Shown piece after piece: positions 38,284-46,357 of a stretch of DNA of 48,883 bases. Both the position numbers and the translations under genes were made by a program. The notes beneath the pieces were generated by a model that was given only the letters and a program-made list of their open reading frames with translations, was not told the origin of the DNA and ran no database searches. Within the stretch, counting starts at the first letter, position 1; every line of letters starts with the position of its first letter. This stretch comes from Runella defluvii (lineage in GTDB: Bacteria > Bacteroidota > Bacteroidia > Cytophagales > Spirosomataceae), in contig NZ_JACIBY010000027.1 in the NCBI RefSeq assembly GCF_014195535.1, positions 1 to 48,883 on the forward strand. The letters run 5' to 3'.

Positions 38284-41200
38284 GCCTTGTACCTTCACCG
38301 TAGCGTTGCCCGTTTGCGCTTGGCTACAATTGGCAGCCGACACGCTCACGAGGTCATACACAAATACGCCTGCGGTCGTGGTGGGTTGCGTCACCGTAGC
38401 GGTATTGGCGCCACTGGCCGACGAAACGCTTTGCAGCGGCCCGCCGTTGATGCGGTAGCCAAACGTATAAACGCCCGTTCCGTTTGCGCCCGTAAAGGTA
38501 ATGGTCGCCGAAGCTGCATTTTGGCAAACCGTGGTTGAGCCCGCAATGCTGGCCGTCACCGAGGAAGGGGCATTCAGCGTGTACGGCCCCGCCAAGGTCA
38601 CGTCACAACCTTTGTATGTTATCTTAAAATCGCTGTAAGTACCTGCGCCAAGTTCTGGTAGAACAAAGGTGTTTCCTACCGCCGACACCCGTCCGCGCGA
38701 CGTACCAACTGTAATAAGGGTTGAAAGTGCGTCGCTGCCTTTCTTGTAACTCAAGGTATAATTCCCCGCTGGCAAGCTGGTTGAGAACGATAGTGTGCCG
38801 TCCGTTGCGCCGCAAGTGGTAGGATGGCTGCTGCCAGTTTGGGTCAGCGTAAACGTCGGTGCGCTTAGGGTGGCCGTGGCGGCGTCGCTGATGCAGTTGT
38901 TCAACGTCACTTTAATGTTCGTGTAAGCACCTGCCCCCAAACTACCCATCACCAAACTCCCCGAAGCATCGCTGCCGACCGTCGCCGTCACTGCCATGCC
39001 GCCGTCTTTTTGGTAGCTCACACTGTAACTGGTGCTCGCCGCCAAACCCGTCAACTGAATGCTGCCGTCGGTGGTGTTGCAGCCGCTCGGTGGCGTTTTG
39101 GCCCCCACCGCAAAAGTCGGTTTGTTGGGGTCGGATAGCGAATAAGGCCCCGCCAAAGTCACCTCGCAGCCAGTATAGGTTATTTTAAAATCGCTGTAAG
39201 TACCTGCGCCAAGTTCTGGTAGAACAACGGTGTTTCCTACCGCCGACACCCGTCCGCGCGACGTACCTACTGTAATAAGGGTTGAAAGTGCGTCGCTGCC
39301 TTTCTTGTAACTCAAGGTATAATTCCCCGCTGGCAAGCTGGTTGAGAACGATAGTGTGCCGTCCGTTGCGCCGCAAGTGGTAGGATTGCTGATGCCAGTT
39401 TGGGTCAGCGTAAACGTCGGTGCGCTTAGGGTGGCCGTGGCGGCGTCACTGATGCAGTTGTTCAACGTCACTTTAATGTTCGTGTAAGCACCTGCTCCCA
39501 AACTACTAATCACCAAACTCCCCGAAGCATCGCTGCCGACCGTCGCCGTCACTGCCGTGCCGCCGTCTTTTTGGTAGCTCACGCTGTAACTGGTGCTCGC
39601 CGCCAAACCCGTCAACTGAATGCTACCGTCGGTGGTGGTGCAGCCGCTCGGTGGTGTTTTGGTACCCACCGCAAAGGTTGGTTTGTTGGGATTGGATACC
39701 GTAAGAATGTCTGTTATCGTAATATCGGTGCTGTTATGCACAATCTTGAAATCTCGGTATGCCCCCGCCCTGAGTCCCGACAAGGTAAAGGTATTGTTGC
39801 CTCCGCTGCCCGCCGTAACCGAAATAGTGGCAACACCAGGACTCCCAAGGAAAGTATAATCTAAGGTATAGGCGTTGGTACCTACGGGCAGGGTGGTGGT
39901 AAATACCAGCGCGCCGTCCATCGCGCCGCAGCCGCTCGGTGGCACCGTTGAACTGTAGGCAAACGTAAAGGCAGACGCAGGCGCACTCACCGTAGCCGAA
40001 AGCGCACTGCTGCTGCAACCACTGATGGTTAAAATGATATTGGTATAACTTCCTCCGCCCAAATTGGCGAGGGTAAGATTGCCATCGGCATTGGAACTGG
40101 CGGTGGTGGTAACGGCCGTACCGCCGTCTTTTTGGTAACTGATGCTGTAGCTTTTGCTCACAGCCAAGCCCGACAACTGAATGCTGCCATCGCTGCCCCC
40201 CACGGTCGTAACGGCCGTTGTACCGCTTACGGCAGGGTTGGGCAAATCGCCAAGACGGATAACGGGTGAATAAGAAAGTGCACAGTCTGCAGTCAAGACA
40301 AAATCCGAATAAATGCCCGCACTCAAATTAGACAAGTTAAACCGTCTAGCCCTACCCACCTGCACTACCGTCACATCAATTGTTACGGTAGTACCATTTT
40401 TTTTGTAACTCAACGAATACGTTCCTGGATTGATTCCAACGTTAAATAATACACTTCCGTCTGTACCCGCGCAAGTAGTGGGAGAAGTAATTGTAGCAGG
40501 AGAAACTATTCCAGCTACATAGATTATTCCTGCATTCACTACTTCGCACGTACCGTATTCCAGCACTTTAAAGTCGGAATAAGTGCCCTCGGTCAATTCA
40601 CTAATAACCCCACCTTTACTTGTGACTACTAGTTGTCCCGATTGGTTGACGCCATTGCGTTTGTAGGTAACAGGATACGTACTTGAGGTACCCGTAAAGC
40701 CCAAGTTGGTAGCAAACTCGATGCGTCCCTTTATTGTACAATTAGCCCCACTCTGATTCGCACTAATTCCGTTGGTCAAAGCTGCCTCTGATACCGTAAC
40801 CGTGCTAGTGATGGCTTGCAGCCAACAGGCTTTTTTGAGGGTGATGGTATATGTACCGATTGATAAATTACCACCCATACTTAACTGCCCACTGGCGTTA
40901 GACGTTAGGTTTTGGGGAGTGCCTCCTACGCCTAGCGTAACGGCGTACTCCGTATTGGGCTCTACTAAAAGTAACACACTACCATTGTTGTTGGTTGGGC
41001 AGTTGGAGGGAGCAATGCCAAGGGGGGTAAAGACAGGTACCGATGTGGCGGATTGGGTAATGGTGAACGTCCCTCCGTTGAGGTTTTGCACCAACCCAGT
41101 ATTGGCCGTTATGGTACTAGTGCCCGTAGCATTTTCGATGATCATCCCTGCGTTGTTGGTCGTGCCTGTGCCTGTGATTATGCTATTTGACTTAATCCAC

Positions 41201-43668
41201 AGCAAAGAACCACAACCTACATTTGAAAACGTACCCCCGTTATTCAAGGCGCGTGAGTTTACGCTCGCTGCAATGCCTCCAACAATGATGCTGGCATAGT
41301 TTCTGAAAACCCCACTGGCACTATTTTCTATACCGACACCGTTAAAAGGAAAATTATCAACGGTAATTTCCCCTCCCACATTGTTGTCAAAATTACCAAG
41401 ATTATAAATACCAAATAGAAGTATTCCCCCCACATTACCGACATTTATCGTGCCTGCATTGGTGAACGTAATGCCTGGACTAACAATCAGCGCCGCATTT
41501 GTGCATCGGCTTATTTTTATCACGCCCCCTGTTTTGTTCTCAAATGTACCACCAGCACATGCAATACCATTAGCACCTACTGACTGCGTTTGGCCCACAT
41601 TCACCGTCCCCGCATTGGAAAACGTAGCATTTGGATCGTTATTTATTGCAGTGTTGGATGTATAATCCACCGTAATGGTTGCCCCGGCGTTGTTGTTAAA
41701 AGTTCCTCTGTTTGCTATCCCTGTAGATCCCAGCGCATTTTCATTTCCCAATACCAACTGACCGTTATTTTCAAAAGTCCCATTATTGTCAAAAGAAAGA
41801 TTATTTCTAAATCCGTTAATGGTCAACTTTCCCGAGTTAGTAATGGTCAGGGTAGCGCTGGAAAATATAATCACTGATTTGGCTTTGGCATCGGTGGTAC
41901 TGATGGTTGGGTAAAGCTGTGGTGATGACACCACTCCGATTTTTACATCCTCGGTGGCGGCAGGAACGGTCAGGTTACTCCAGTTGGCGGCGTTGTGCCA
42001 TTCGCCGTTGGCGCAGCCCGTCCATATCAACGTAGTTTCGTTAGCAAGGACATTGATTACACGGCTCCCCGTAGCGCTAATTCCTCCAATCGCAAACTGG
42101 CTGTAAATACCAATGGGAAGATTGTTTAACGTAAAAGTGCCATTGCTTTCAATAGTCACCGAAGCCGTGCGGGTTTCAGCCGTGGCGTTGCCGTTGGCTT
42201 GGTAACTGTAACTCAACGTTTGGGTAGTGCCGCTGTAAACCGTACTCGTAAACGCAATACTCCCCGTACCCGTACAGGTCGTTGGTACAACAGCGACTCC
42301 TAGGGTGAGCGTTGGGTTTTCGACCATGGTCGATAGGCTAAACTCAAGGGTGCTGCAGGTGGTTCCTTTCACTGTGATGGCATACGTCCCCACGCCCAAA
42401 GAGGGAATCGTGATTTCGTTGGTGGTCACTGCCACGCTGTTGGTGGTAGGGCTTCCGCCGTCCTTGCTATAAGTCAGCTCGTACGTATCGTTGAGCAAAC
42501 CTTTGATTTTGATGGAGCCATCGCCGCCGTTGAACGTGGTAGGAGGCGCCCCAACCGCTACCAAGACGGGGAGTGGCCCCGCGCCTACGTTAAACGTACC
42601 TCCGTTGAGGTTTTGTATCAAGCCCGTGTTGGCCGTGATGTTGCTGTTGCCCGAGGCTTTTTCGATGATGGTCCCTGAATTGCTTGTGGTAGCGCCAGAA
42701 CCGCTAAAAATTCGACTATTAGACTGAACCGACAGCAAGGCACTACAACCGTCATTGATAAAAGTAGCTCCGTTACCCAAACCAAACGCTCCTCCCGCAG
42801 TGGCTCCTATTATGATGGTCGCATAGTTTCGGAAAGTGCCAACCACATGTTCAATTCCATAGTTACTGAAATTGTCAATGGTGATGACACCGCCTAAGTT
42901 ATTATCAAAACTTCCCTTAGAGGTGATACCAACACTACCCACACTTCCACCCACGCCAATGTTGATAGTTCCCGCATTCACAAAAGTGGCCGTTTCATTC
43001 ACTTCCATAGCCCGAAGGACACATCGGTCTATTTTGAACACTCCCCCTGTTTTGTTCTCAAATGACCCAAGATTGTTTAAACCAGCACTTCCCACCGACT
43101 GCGTTTGACCCACATTCACCGTTCCTGCATTGGTAAACGTACCACTATTATCTATTGCGATGTTCGAGGTATTATCCACCGCTATGGTTGCCCCTGCGTT
43201 GTTTTTAATCGTCCCAATCCCATTGTTTTTAATCCCATAAGTATATAACGCACTTTCATTTCCCAACACCAACTGACCGCTGTTTTCAAAAATCCCACTA
43301 TTGGTAAAAGAAGTATTAGTAGTATTATTAAATCCATTAATGGTTAATTTTCCCGTATTGGCAATGGTCAGGGCAGCGCTAGAAGACACGATAAACACCG
43401 ACTTGGCTTTGGCATCGGTCGTGCTGATGGTTGGGTAAAGCAGTGGTGATGATACGGTTGTGATAATCACATCGTTGGTGGCGGTAGGAACACCCACTGG
43501 GCTCCAGTTGCTGGCGTTATTCCAGTCGTTGGTCCCTGCATCTCCCGCCCAGAGTTTTGTTTGGGCCAACAGTGGCTGGCTTGCCCCCAGTCCCAGCACC
43601 AAAAATAGGCTGGTGAGGTAGGTGATTTTGAGGTGTTTTAAACGTGTAAAGAGATAATGTAGCTTCAT
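36262..43668 (-). CDS. Giant T9SS-secreted surface protein 5 (two beta-helix modules, SprB-like repeats, constant tail)
   Basis: The 2468-residue protein starts with a standard signal peptide (MKLHYLFTRLKHLKI, then SLFLVLGLGASQPLLAQ). Two modules open with W-x-G/NW motifs, at about residue 38 (LWAGDAGTNDW) and 548 (LIWTGCANGEW), and run into beta-helix ladders (FTNAGTVNVGQTQSVG, FENKTGGVFKI). From about 870 to 1760 there are SprB-like units with TCxxTDGSI and AGTYSDFKI motifs, including a 187-residue segment duplicated almost exactly. The shared tail covers about 1796-2468. It is divergent from the two-component system at 43937, and both promoters carry the same palindrome, so control by that system is a reasonable inference. 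The start is supported by leader homology to the gene starting at 15391. Confidence 0.88.
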   Translation of the reverse strand: MKLHYLFTRLKHLKITYLTSLFLVLGLGASQPLLAQTKLWAGDAGTNDWNNASNWSPVGVPTATNDVIITTVSSPLLYPTISTTDAKAKSVFIVSSSAALTIANTGKLTINGFNNTTNTSFTNSGIFENSGQLVLGNESALYTYGIKNNGIGTIKNNAGATIAVDNTSNIAIDNSGTFTNAGTVNVGQTQSVGSAGLNNLGSFENKTGGVFKIDRCVLRAMEVNETATFVNAGTINIGVGGSVGSVGITSKGSFDNNLGGVITIDNFSNYGIEHVVGTFRNYATIIIGATAGGAFGLGNGATFINDGCSALLSVQSNSRIFSGSGATTSNSGTIIEKASGNSNITANTGLIQNLNGGTFNVGAGPLPVLVAVGAPPTTFNGGDGSIKIKGLLNDTYELTYSKDGGSPTTNSVAVTTNEITIPSLGVGTYAITVKGTTCSTLEFSLSTMVENPTLTLGVAVVPTTCTGTGSIAFTSTVYSGTTQTLSYSYQANGNATAETRTASVTIESNGTFTLNNLPIGIYSQFAIGGISATGSRVINVLANETTLIWTGCANGEWHNAANWSNLTVPAATEDVKIGVVSSPQLYPTISTTDAKAKSVIIFSSATLTITNSGKLTINGFRNNLSFDNNGTFENNGQLVLGNENALGSTGIANRGTFNNNAGATITVDYTSNTAINNDPNATFSNAGTVNVGQTQSVGANGIACAGGTFENKTGGVIKISRCTNAALIVSPGITFTNAGTINVGNVGGILLFGIYNLGNFDNNVGGEITVDNFPFNGVGIENSASGVFRNYASIIVGGIAASVNSRALNNGGTFSNVGCGSLLWIKSNSIITGTGTTNNAGMIIENATGTSTITANTGLVQNLNGGTFTITQSATSVPVFTPLGIAPSNCPTNNNGSVLLLVEPNTEYAVTLGVGGTPQNLTSNASGQLSMGGNLSIGTYTITLKKACWLQAITSTVTVSEAALTNGISANQSGANCTIKGRIEFATNLGFTGTSSTYPVTYKRNGVNQSGQLVVTSKGGVISELTEGTYSDFKVLEYGTCEVVNAGIIYVAGIVSPATITSPTTCAGTDGSVLFNVGINPGTYSLSYKKNGTTVTIDVTVVQVGRARRFNLSNLSAGIYSDFVLTADCALSYSPVIRLGDLPNPAVSGTTAVTTVGGSDGSIQLSGLAVSKSYSISYQKDGGTAVTTTASSNADGNLTLANLGGGSYTNIILTISGCSSSALSATVSAPASAFTFAYSSTVPPSGCGAMDGALVFTTTLPVGTNAYTLDYTFLGSPGVATISVTAGSGGNNTFTLSGLRAGAYRDFKIVHNSTDITITDILTVSNPNKPTFAVGTKTPPSGCTTTDGSIQLTGLAASTSYSVSYQKDGGTAVTATVGSDASGSLVISSLGAGAYTNIKVTLNNCISDAATATLSAPTFTLTQTGISNPTTCGATDGTLSFSTSLPAGNYTLSYKKGSDALSTLITVGTSRGRVSAVGNTVVLPELGAGTYSDFKITYTGCEVTLAGPYSLSDPNKPTFAVGAKTPPSGCNTTDGSIQLTGLAASTSYSVSYQKDGGMAVTATVGSDASGSLVMGSLGAGAYTNIKVTLNNCISDAATATLSAPTFTLTQTGSSHPTTCGATDGTLSFSTSLPAGNYTLSYKKGSDALSTLITVGTSRGRVSAVGNTFVLPELGAGTYSDFKITYKGCDVTLAGPYTLNAPSSVTASIAGSTTVCQNAASATITFTGANGTGVYTFGYRINGGPLQSVSSASGANTATVTQPTTTAGVFVYDLVSVSAANCSQAQTGNATVKVQGKPTVTLTTLQRTLVEGNSQTLCDTDANPVNGLQFTVSGLCVVGNPVWRVQVGNGVWSDWSATAPVSQSSNNQPHRYQAACDATCPATYTGPIELTITGRASVPQNVSLLVDGVTVAVGETKEVCSLVNTTLTFNANCAGGEVVLYSVDGGEYSAAVPTALVDNQFHNYRVRCRQSNGAPSCVESESGVMRLKLVVIPSAPTVSLSSTSSCNPSASFSGQSSCGSLRTVWYNASTNVALPSLPSTVPSQTTSYYARCQTENGCVSEKSNVVTFTLTSGQAAPVITASQEIVCTGTTVTITANCPAGSTTSWNTGVTTPSFEVAFSNVIKQTYWAKCLFEGGCQSAESARKDIYWNAFTVTLINIGESKSAIKTNDRSAWTSQFITRDGGPELEQSTQVNPTLFYVENANKMAPRYWTIHADACGLGTNGSLTFDMQAVPEMGVIRSFNTHENNAPYFMYANREGWTELYAQNHPAYGFYQDNGAGGNSYDAGLPKGLYKLGIRYWDMKGWGSIFPSTRKPQGNVLAYQEYWFRIQSKDGIGVGAARTAESEEAKSKGQGANGKGQEAKSKGQGARGEEQGSDNGQQLTDNGAFATVLPNPVSNILRLKIQESKGQVVQTVLTDASGRQVMGRKFVPETNTHQEEFGVSELPAGMYFLQVTTADQQATLKVLKMN
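36547..36630 (-). repeat. Heptamer array, 12 units, inside CDS linker
   Basis: Twelve 7-bp units (84 bp, 28 residues), the longest of the six. One unit is CCCTTGA on the plus strand instead of ending GC. Confidence 0.9.
38586..39707 (-). repeat. 561-bp tandem duplication within adhesin 5
   Basis: Two adjacent copies of a 187-residue segment (GCxTTDGSIQLTGLAASTSY ... TYSDFKITY) differ at only a few residues. Boundaries are approximate; the 561-bp offset is exact for the identical stretches near 38624 and 39185. Confidence 0.85.
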
Positions 43669-43787
43669 ATACGTAGTCCGTTAAATTTGAAGCCACAAAT
43701 AAATAGCAAAAAAAAACGAGAAAAAATAAGGGTTAACCCTTATTTTTTGGATACTTTTATGACTTTTTAAGGGAAATATATGCCAAT
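43669..43787 (-). promoter_or_regulatory. Duplicated promoter block of adhesin 5
   Basis: The block matches 15392-15510. It includes the TTTAACG leader word, the -7-like TTTATTTG box (plus-strand 43696-43703) and the palindrome 17 bp beyond it. Similarity fades about 110 bp from the ATG. Confidence 0.6.
43721..43748. promoter_or_regulatory. Perfect 28-bp palindrome, operator candidate 2
   Basis: The sequence is the same 28 bases as at 15444-15471, centred 66.5 bp before the ATG at 43668. Confidence 0.7.
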
Positions 43788-43801
43788 AAGAACGAAAAAA
43801 G

Positions 43802-43838
43802 CCCCTCTCCAGAAAGGAGAGGGGTTGGGGGTGAGGTA
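43802..43838. repeat. REP-like hairpin element
   Basis: Arms CCCCTCTCC (43802-43810) and GGAGAGGGG (43816-43824) with a 5-nt loop are followed by TTGGGGGTGAGG. Read on the minus strand this is the widespread extragenic element that yields the spurious peptide PHPQPLSFLERG in many Bacteroidota genomes. Confidence 0.6.
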
Positions 43839-43909
43839 GGTTGAGGTTATAACAAAGTAGGGTAATTGTATGTACAGTACAAAGGTCTGTCAAAAAAAAA
43901 CAAAATGAT

Positions 43910-43927
43910 ATAAGGGTTAACCCTTAT
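43910..43927. promoter_or_regulatory. 18-bp palindrome, operator candidate 3
   Basis: ATAAGGGTTAACCCTTAT is centred 18.5 bp before the ATG of the histidine kinase at 43937. The flanking A- and T-runs are less symmetric than in the other two copies. Its closeness to the ATG suggests autoregulation. Confidence 0.65.
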
Positions 43928-43936
43928 TTTTAGGTT

Positions 43937-45529
43937 ATGAAAATCGGCTACTTTTATTTGTTTTGGATGGTTACTTTGTGTCACGTTTGGGGGCAAGAAA
44001 CCCCAAGTCCGCTGCCCAAACCGTCGATAAACAAGCTGGGACTTGAAGTATATGTGCTCAACAACGCCTTTCGTTACGATTCGTCGATTGTGCTGCTCCG
44101 CCGCATGATTGATGCCCCAACGACCTCCAACGAAGACCGTTTCTACGCTTTTTTGTACCTTTCGCACACCTACAAACGGCTTTTTGACTACACCACCACG
44201 TTGGAGCAGCTAGACTCCGCCTTGTTTTATGGCCGCAAAACTGCCCACCGCGCCTATTTTGAAGCCAATATTTCGTGTCAGAAGGCGTATGTCTTATTTG
44301 ATACCCACCGCTACGAGGAGGCTGACCAGCGAATGCAGCAACTTGCCCGCACCAACTACCAGTATTTGGACGAAGAGCAGCGGGCAAAAATCAACATGCA
44401 GGAAGCCTATTTGCTGTATTTGCAAAAGCGCTACCCCAATGCCGAACGGCGCTACTACGAAGCCCTGACGCACCTACAACGCAGCAGCACCTGCGACGTG
44501 CCGATGATTTATACCAAGCTCATTCAGCTCTACGAAAAAATGGGCAACGAAGCAGGAATGCGCAGAGCCGCCGCCCAATCCATCAAAGCCGCCGACTCCT
44601 GCAAAATCACCAAATACGGGCTTTATACCTACGAAGAGCTGTACCGATCCTACGAACGCTTGGGCAATATTTCGGCGGCGTTCAACGCCCTCAAGGTCTA
44701 TGATTCGCTCAACACCATTTACAAACAAGAGGAGCATTTGTCGGCGCTCAAAGACCGTGAATTAAAATACCAACAAGAAAAAAACAAAATCAACGAAAAG
44801 CTCTACCAGTCGAGTTTAAAAAACGAACAACAAAAGAACCTCATCCTGATAGGTATTTTGGTGACACTCTCGGGTTTTGTGGCGTATTTTATTTTGTGGC
44901 AACGAAAAAAACAATTGCAGACCGAAAAAGAAAGAAACTTACATTATACCAAACAACTGTTAGAAAAAACGGAAGAAGAACGCAAGCGAATTGCGGGAGA
45001 TTTGCACGACAGTATCAACTATGAACTGTTGTCGCTCAAAAAAAGTGAGAAACAAGACCCCGAGGTGATCAATACGAAGATTGACCAAATCATCAACGAC
45101 GTGCGGGTCATTAGTCGAAACTTGCACCCCGTGATGTTTGACAAAATTGGGCTAGAGCCCAACATCGAACAATTGATAGAGCGGTTTCAGGCCCAACATA
45201 ACCTGATGGTTAGCACCGAGTTTGACTACCAAGGCTCGCTGAGTTCACAAGCCGAATTGCAGCTCTATCGCATCATCCAAGAAGGCCTGACCAACATCAT
45301 CAAGTATGCCAAGGCGCACGCGGCCAAAATTACCCTGACCGAATCTGCCGAAAAAATCCACCTACAAATCCGCGACAACGGCGTAGGCTTTGACGTTGCC
45401 AAAACCCTGTCGAGCACCGATGCTTTCGGGCTCCACAACATCATAGAACGTAGCCGAATTATTGGAGGAACCACCCATATACAATCATCGCCCGAAGGCT
45501 CAGTGATTGATGTAGAAATAGCTAAGTAA
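43937..45529 (+). CDS. TPR sensor histidine kinase (HisKA_3 / NarL-type)
   Basis: The 530-residue protein starts with a signal peptide (MKIGYFYLFWMVTLCHVWGQ), which fixes the ATG at 43937. Residues about 40-280 form TPR-like helical pairs in the periplasm (YLSHTYKRLFDYTTTLEQLD, AYLLYLQKRYPNAERRY). A coiled coil leads to one transmembrane helix at about 301-321 (NLILIGILVTLSGFVAYFIL). The dimerisation and phosphoacceptor segment is of the HisKA_3 type: ERKRIAGDLHDS with His357. The HATPase_c domain shows the N box (EGLTNIIKYA, about 447), G1 DNGVGFD (about 481) and GLHNIIERSRIIGG (about 499). It should sense an extracytoplasmic signal and phosphorylate the regulator encoded immediately downstream. 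It is divergent from adhesin 5 and carries the shared palindrome in its own promoter region. Confidence 0.93.
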   Translation: MKIGYFYLFWMVTLCHVWGQETPSPLPKPSINKLGLEVYVLNNAFRYDSSIVLLRRMIDAPTTSNEDRFYAFLYLSHTYKRLFDYTTTLEQLDSALFYGRKTAHRAYFEANISCQKAYVLFDTHRYEEADQRMQQLARTNYQYLDEEQRAKINMQEAYLLYLQKRYPNAERRYYEALTHLQRSSTCDVPMIYTKLIQLYEKMGNEAGMRRAAAQSIKAADSCKITKYGLYTYEELYRSYERLGNISAAFNALKVYDSLNTIYKQEEHLSALKDRELKYQQEKNKINEKLYQSSLKNEQQKNLILIGILVTLSGFVAYFILWQRKKQLQTEKERNLHYTKQLLEKTEEERKRIAGDLHDSINYELLSLKKSEKQDPEVINTKIDQIINDVRVISRNLHPVMFDKIGLEPNIEQLIERFQAQHNLMVSTEFDYQGSLSSQAELQLYRIIQEGLTNIIKYAKAHAAKITLTESAEKIHLQIRDNGVGFDVAKTLSSTDAFGLHNIIERSRIIGGTTHIQSSPEGSVIDVEIAK

Positions 45530-46174
45530 ATGAAAAACAACGTTTTAGAGAAAAACCCAGTGAGTGTCTTAATTGCCGACGACCATCCCCTTACCCTTTA
45601 CGGCACCCAAGCGTTTGTGACGTCGCTGGGGTACAAGGTAGTACACATCTGCACCGATGGACTAGAAGCGTTTGAGTGGATTGTCAGGCACAAACCCAAG
45701 ATGGCGATTTTGGACATCAGTATGCCCCAAATGGACGGCTTGGAAGTGCTAGAAAAGCTACATCAACGGGGCATTTCTACGCGCGTTATTCTGTTTACGA
45801 TGCACAAAGAGGCCACGATTTACAAACGTGCTAAAAACATGGGTTTGTCGGGTTATTTGCTCAAAGAAGGTTCAGAAGCTGAATTAAAACTGTGTTTGGA
45901 AACCGTTGCACAAGGTGGCAAATACATGAGTGACTTGATTTTAAAAGAAGCAAACAAACACCAGGCCAACGAAAGCGAAGAGTTAACTTTTGCCGAAAAG
46001 AAGGTACTGGAACTCATCGCGCAACAAAAAACATCCAAGCAAATCGGTGATTTACTATTTATCTCGGAAAAAACGGTAGAAAAACACCGTTCAAACATAA
46101 TTCAAAAGCTAAATTTACCCAAAGAAAAAAACATACTTCTCCACTGGGCAATGAAGCATTTTTTAGAAAAATAA
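45530..46174 (+). CDS. NarL/LuxR-family response regulator
   Basis: The 214-residue protein begins with the base after the kinase stop codon (TAA at 45527-45529, ATG at 45530), so translation is probably coupled. The receiver domain has the acidic pair Asp17-Asp18, phosphoacceptor Asp62 (AILDISMPQMDG), Thr90 (LFTMHK) and Lys112 (GYLLKEG). Residues about 148-205 form a LuxR-type HTH (LTFAEKKVLELIAQQKTSKQ, then DLLFISEKTVEKHRSNIIQK). Such regulators bind DNA as dimers, often at inverted repeats, which makes the palindromes at 15444, 43721 and 43910 its best candidate targets; this link is inference. All key residues are present, so the protein should be functional. Confidence 0.95.
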   Translation: MKNNVLEKNPVSVLIADDHPLTLYGTQAFVTSLGYKVVHICTDGLEAFEWIVRHKPKMAILDISMPQMDGLEVLEKLHQRGISTRVILFTMHKEATIYKRAKNMGLSGYLLKEGSEAELKLCLETVAQGGKYMSDLILKEANKHQANESEELTFAEKKVLELIAQQKTSKQIGDLLFISEKTVEKHRSNIIQKLNLPKEKNILLHWAMKHFLEK

Positions 46175-46186
46175 AGTTTTCAAAAG

Positions 46187-46356
46187 GCAAGTTTTTCAAG
46201 AAGCAAGTTAGCAAGGGGCAAAAGGCAAGTTAGCAAGTTTTTCAAGAAGCAAAATGCAAGGGGCAAGTTAGCAAGGGAAAAGTTTGCCCATTTGCCCCTT
46301 GCATTATTTTGCCTCTTGCCTCTTGCATTATTTGCCCTTTGCCTTACTTGCCCCTT
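46187..46356. repeat. Intergenic heptamer-rich array in both orientations
   Basis: Words such as GCAAGGGGCAA, GCAAGTTAGCAAG and their complements fill nearly the whole space between the convergent response regulator and adhesin 6. A 20-bp direct repeat (46187-46206 and 46233-46252) lies inside. The units are the same GCAAnnG type as in the coding linkers. Confidence 0.8.
46253..46305. terminator. Bidirectional hairpin between convergent genes
   Basis: Perfect 14-bp arms AATGCAAGGGGCAA (46253-46266) and TTGCCCCTTGCATT (46292-46305) enclose 25 nt. A/T runs flank both sides. The position between two convergent genes fits a shared terminator built from the heptamer repeats. Confidence 0.6.
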
Positions 46357-46357
46357 A

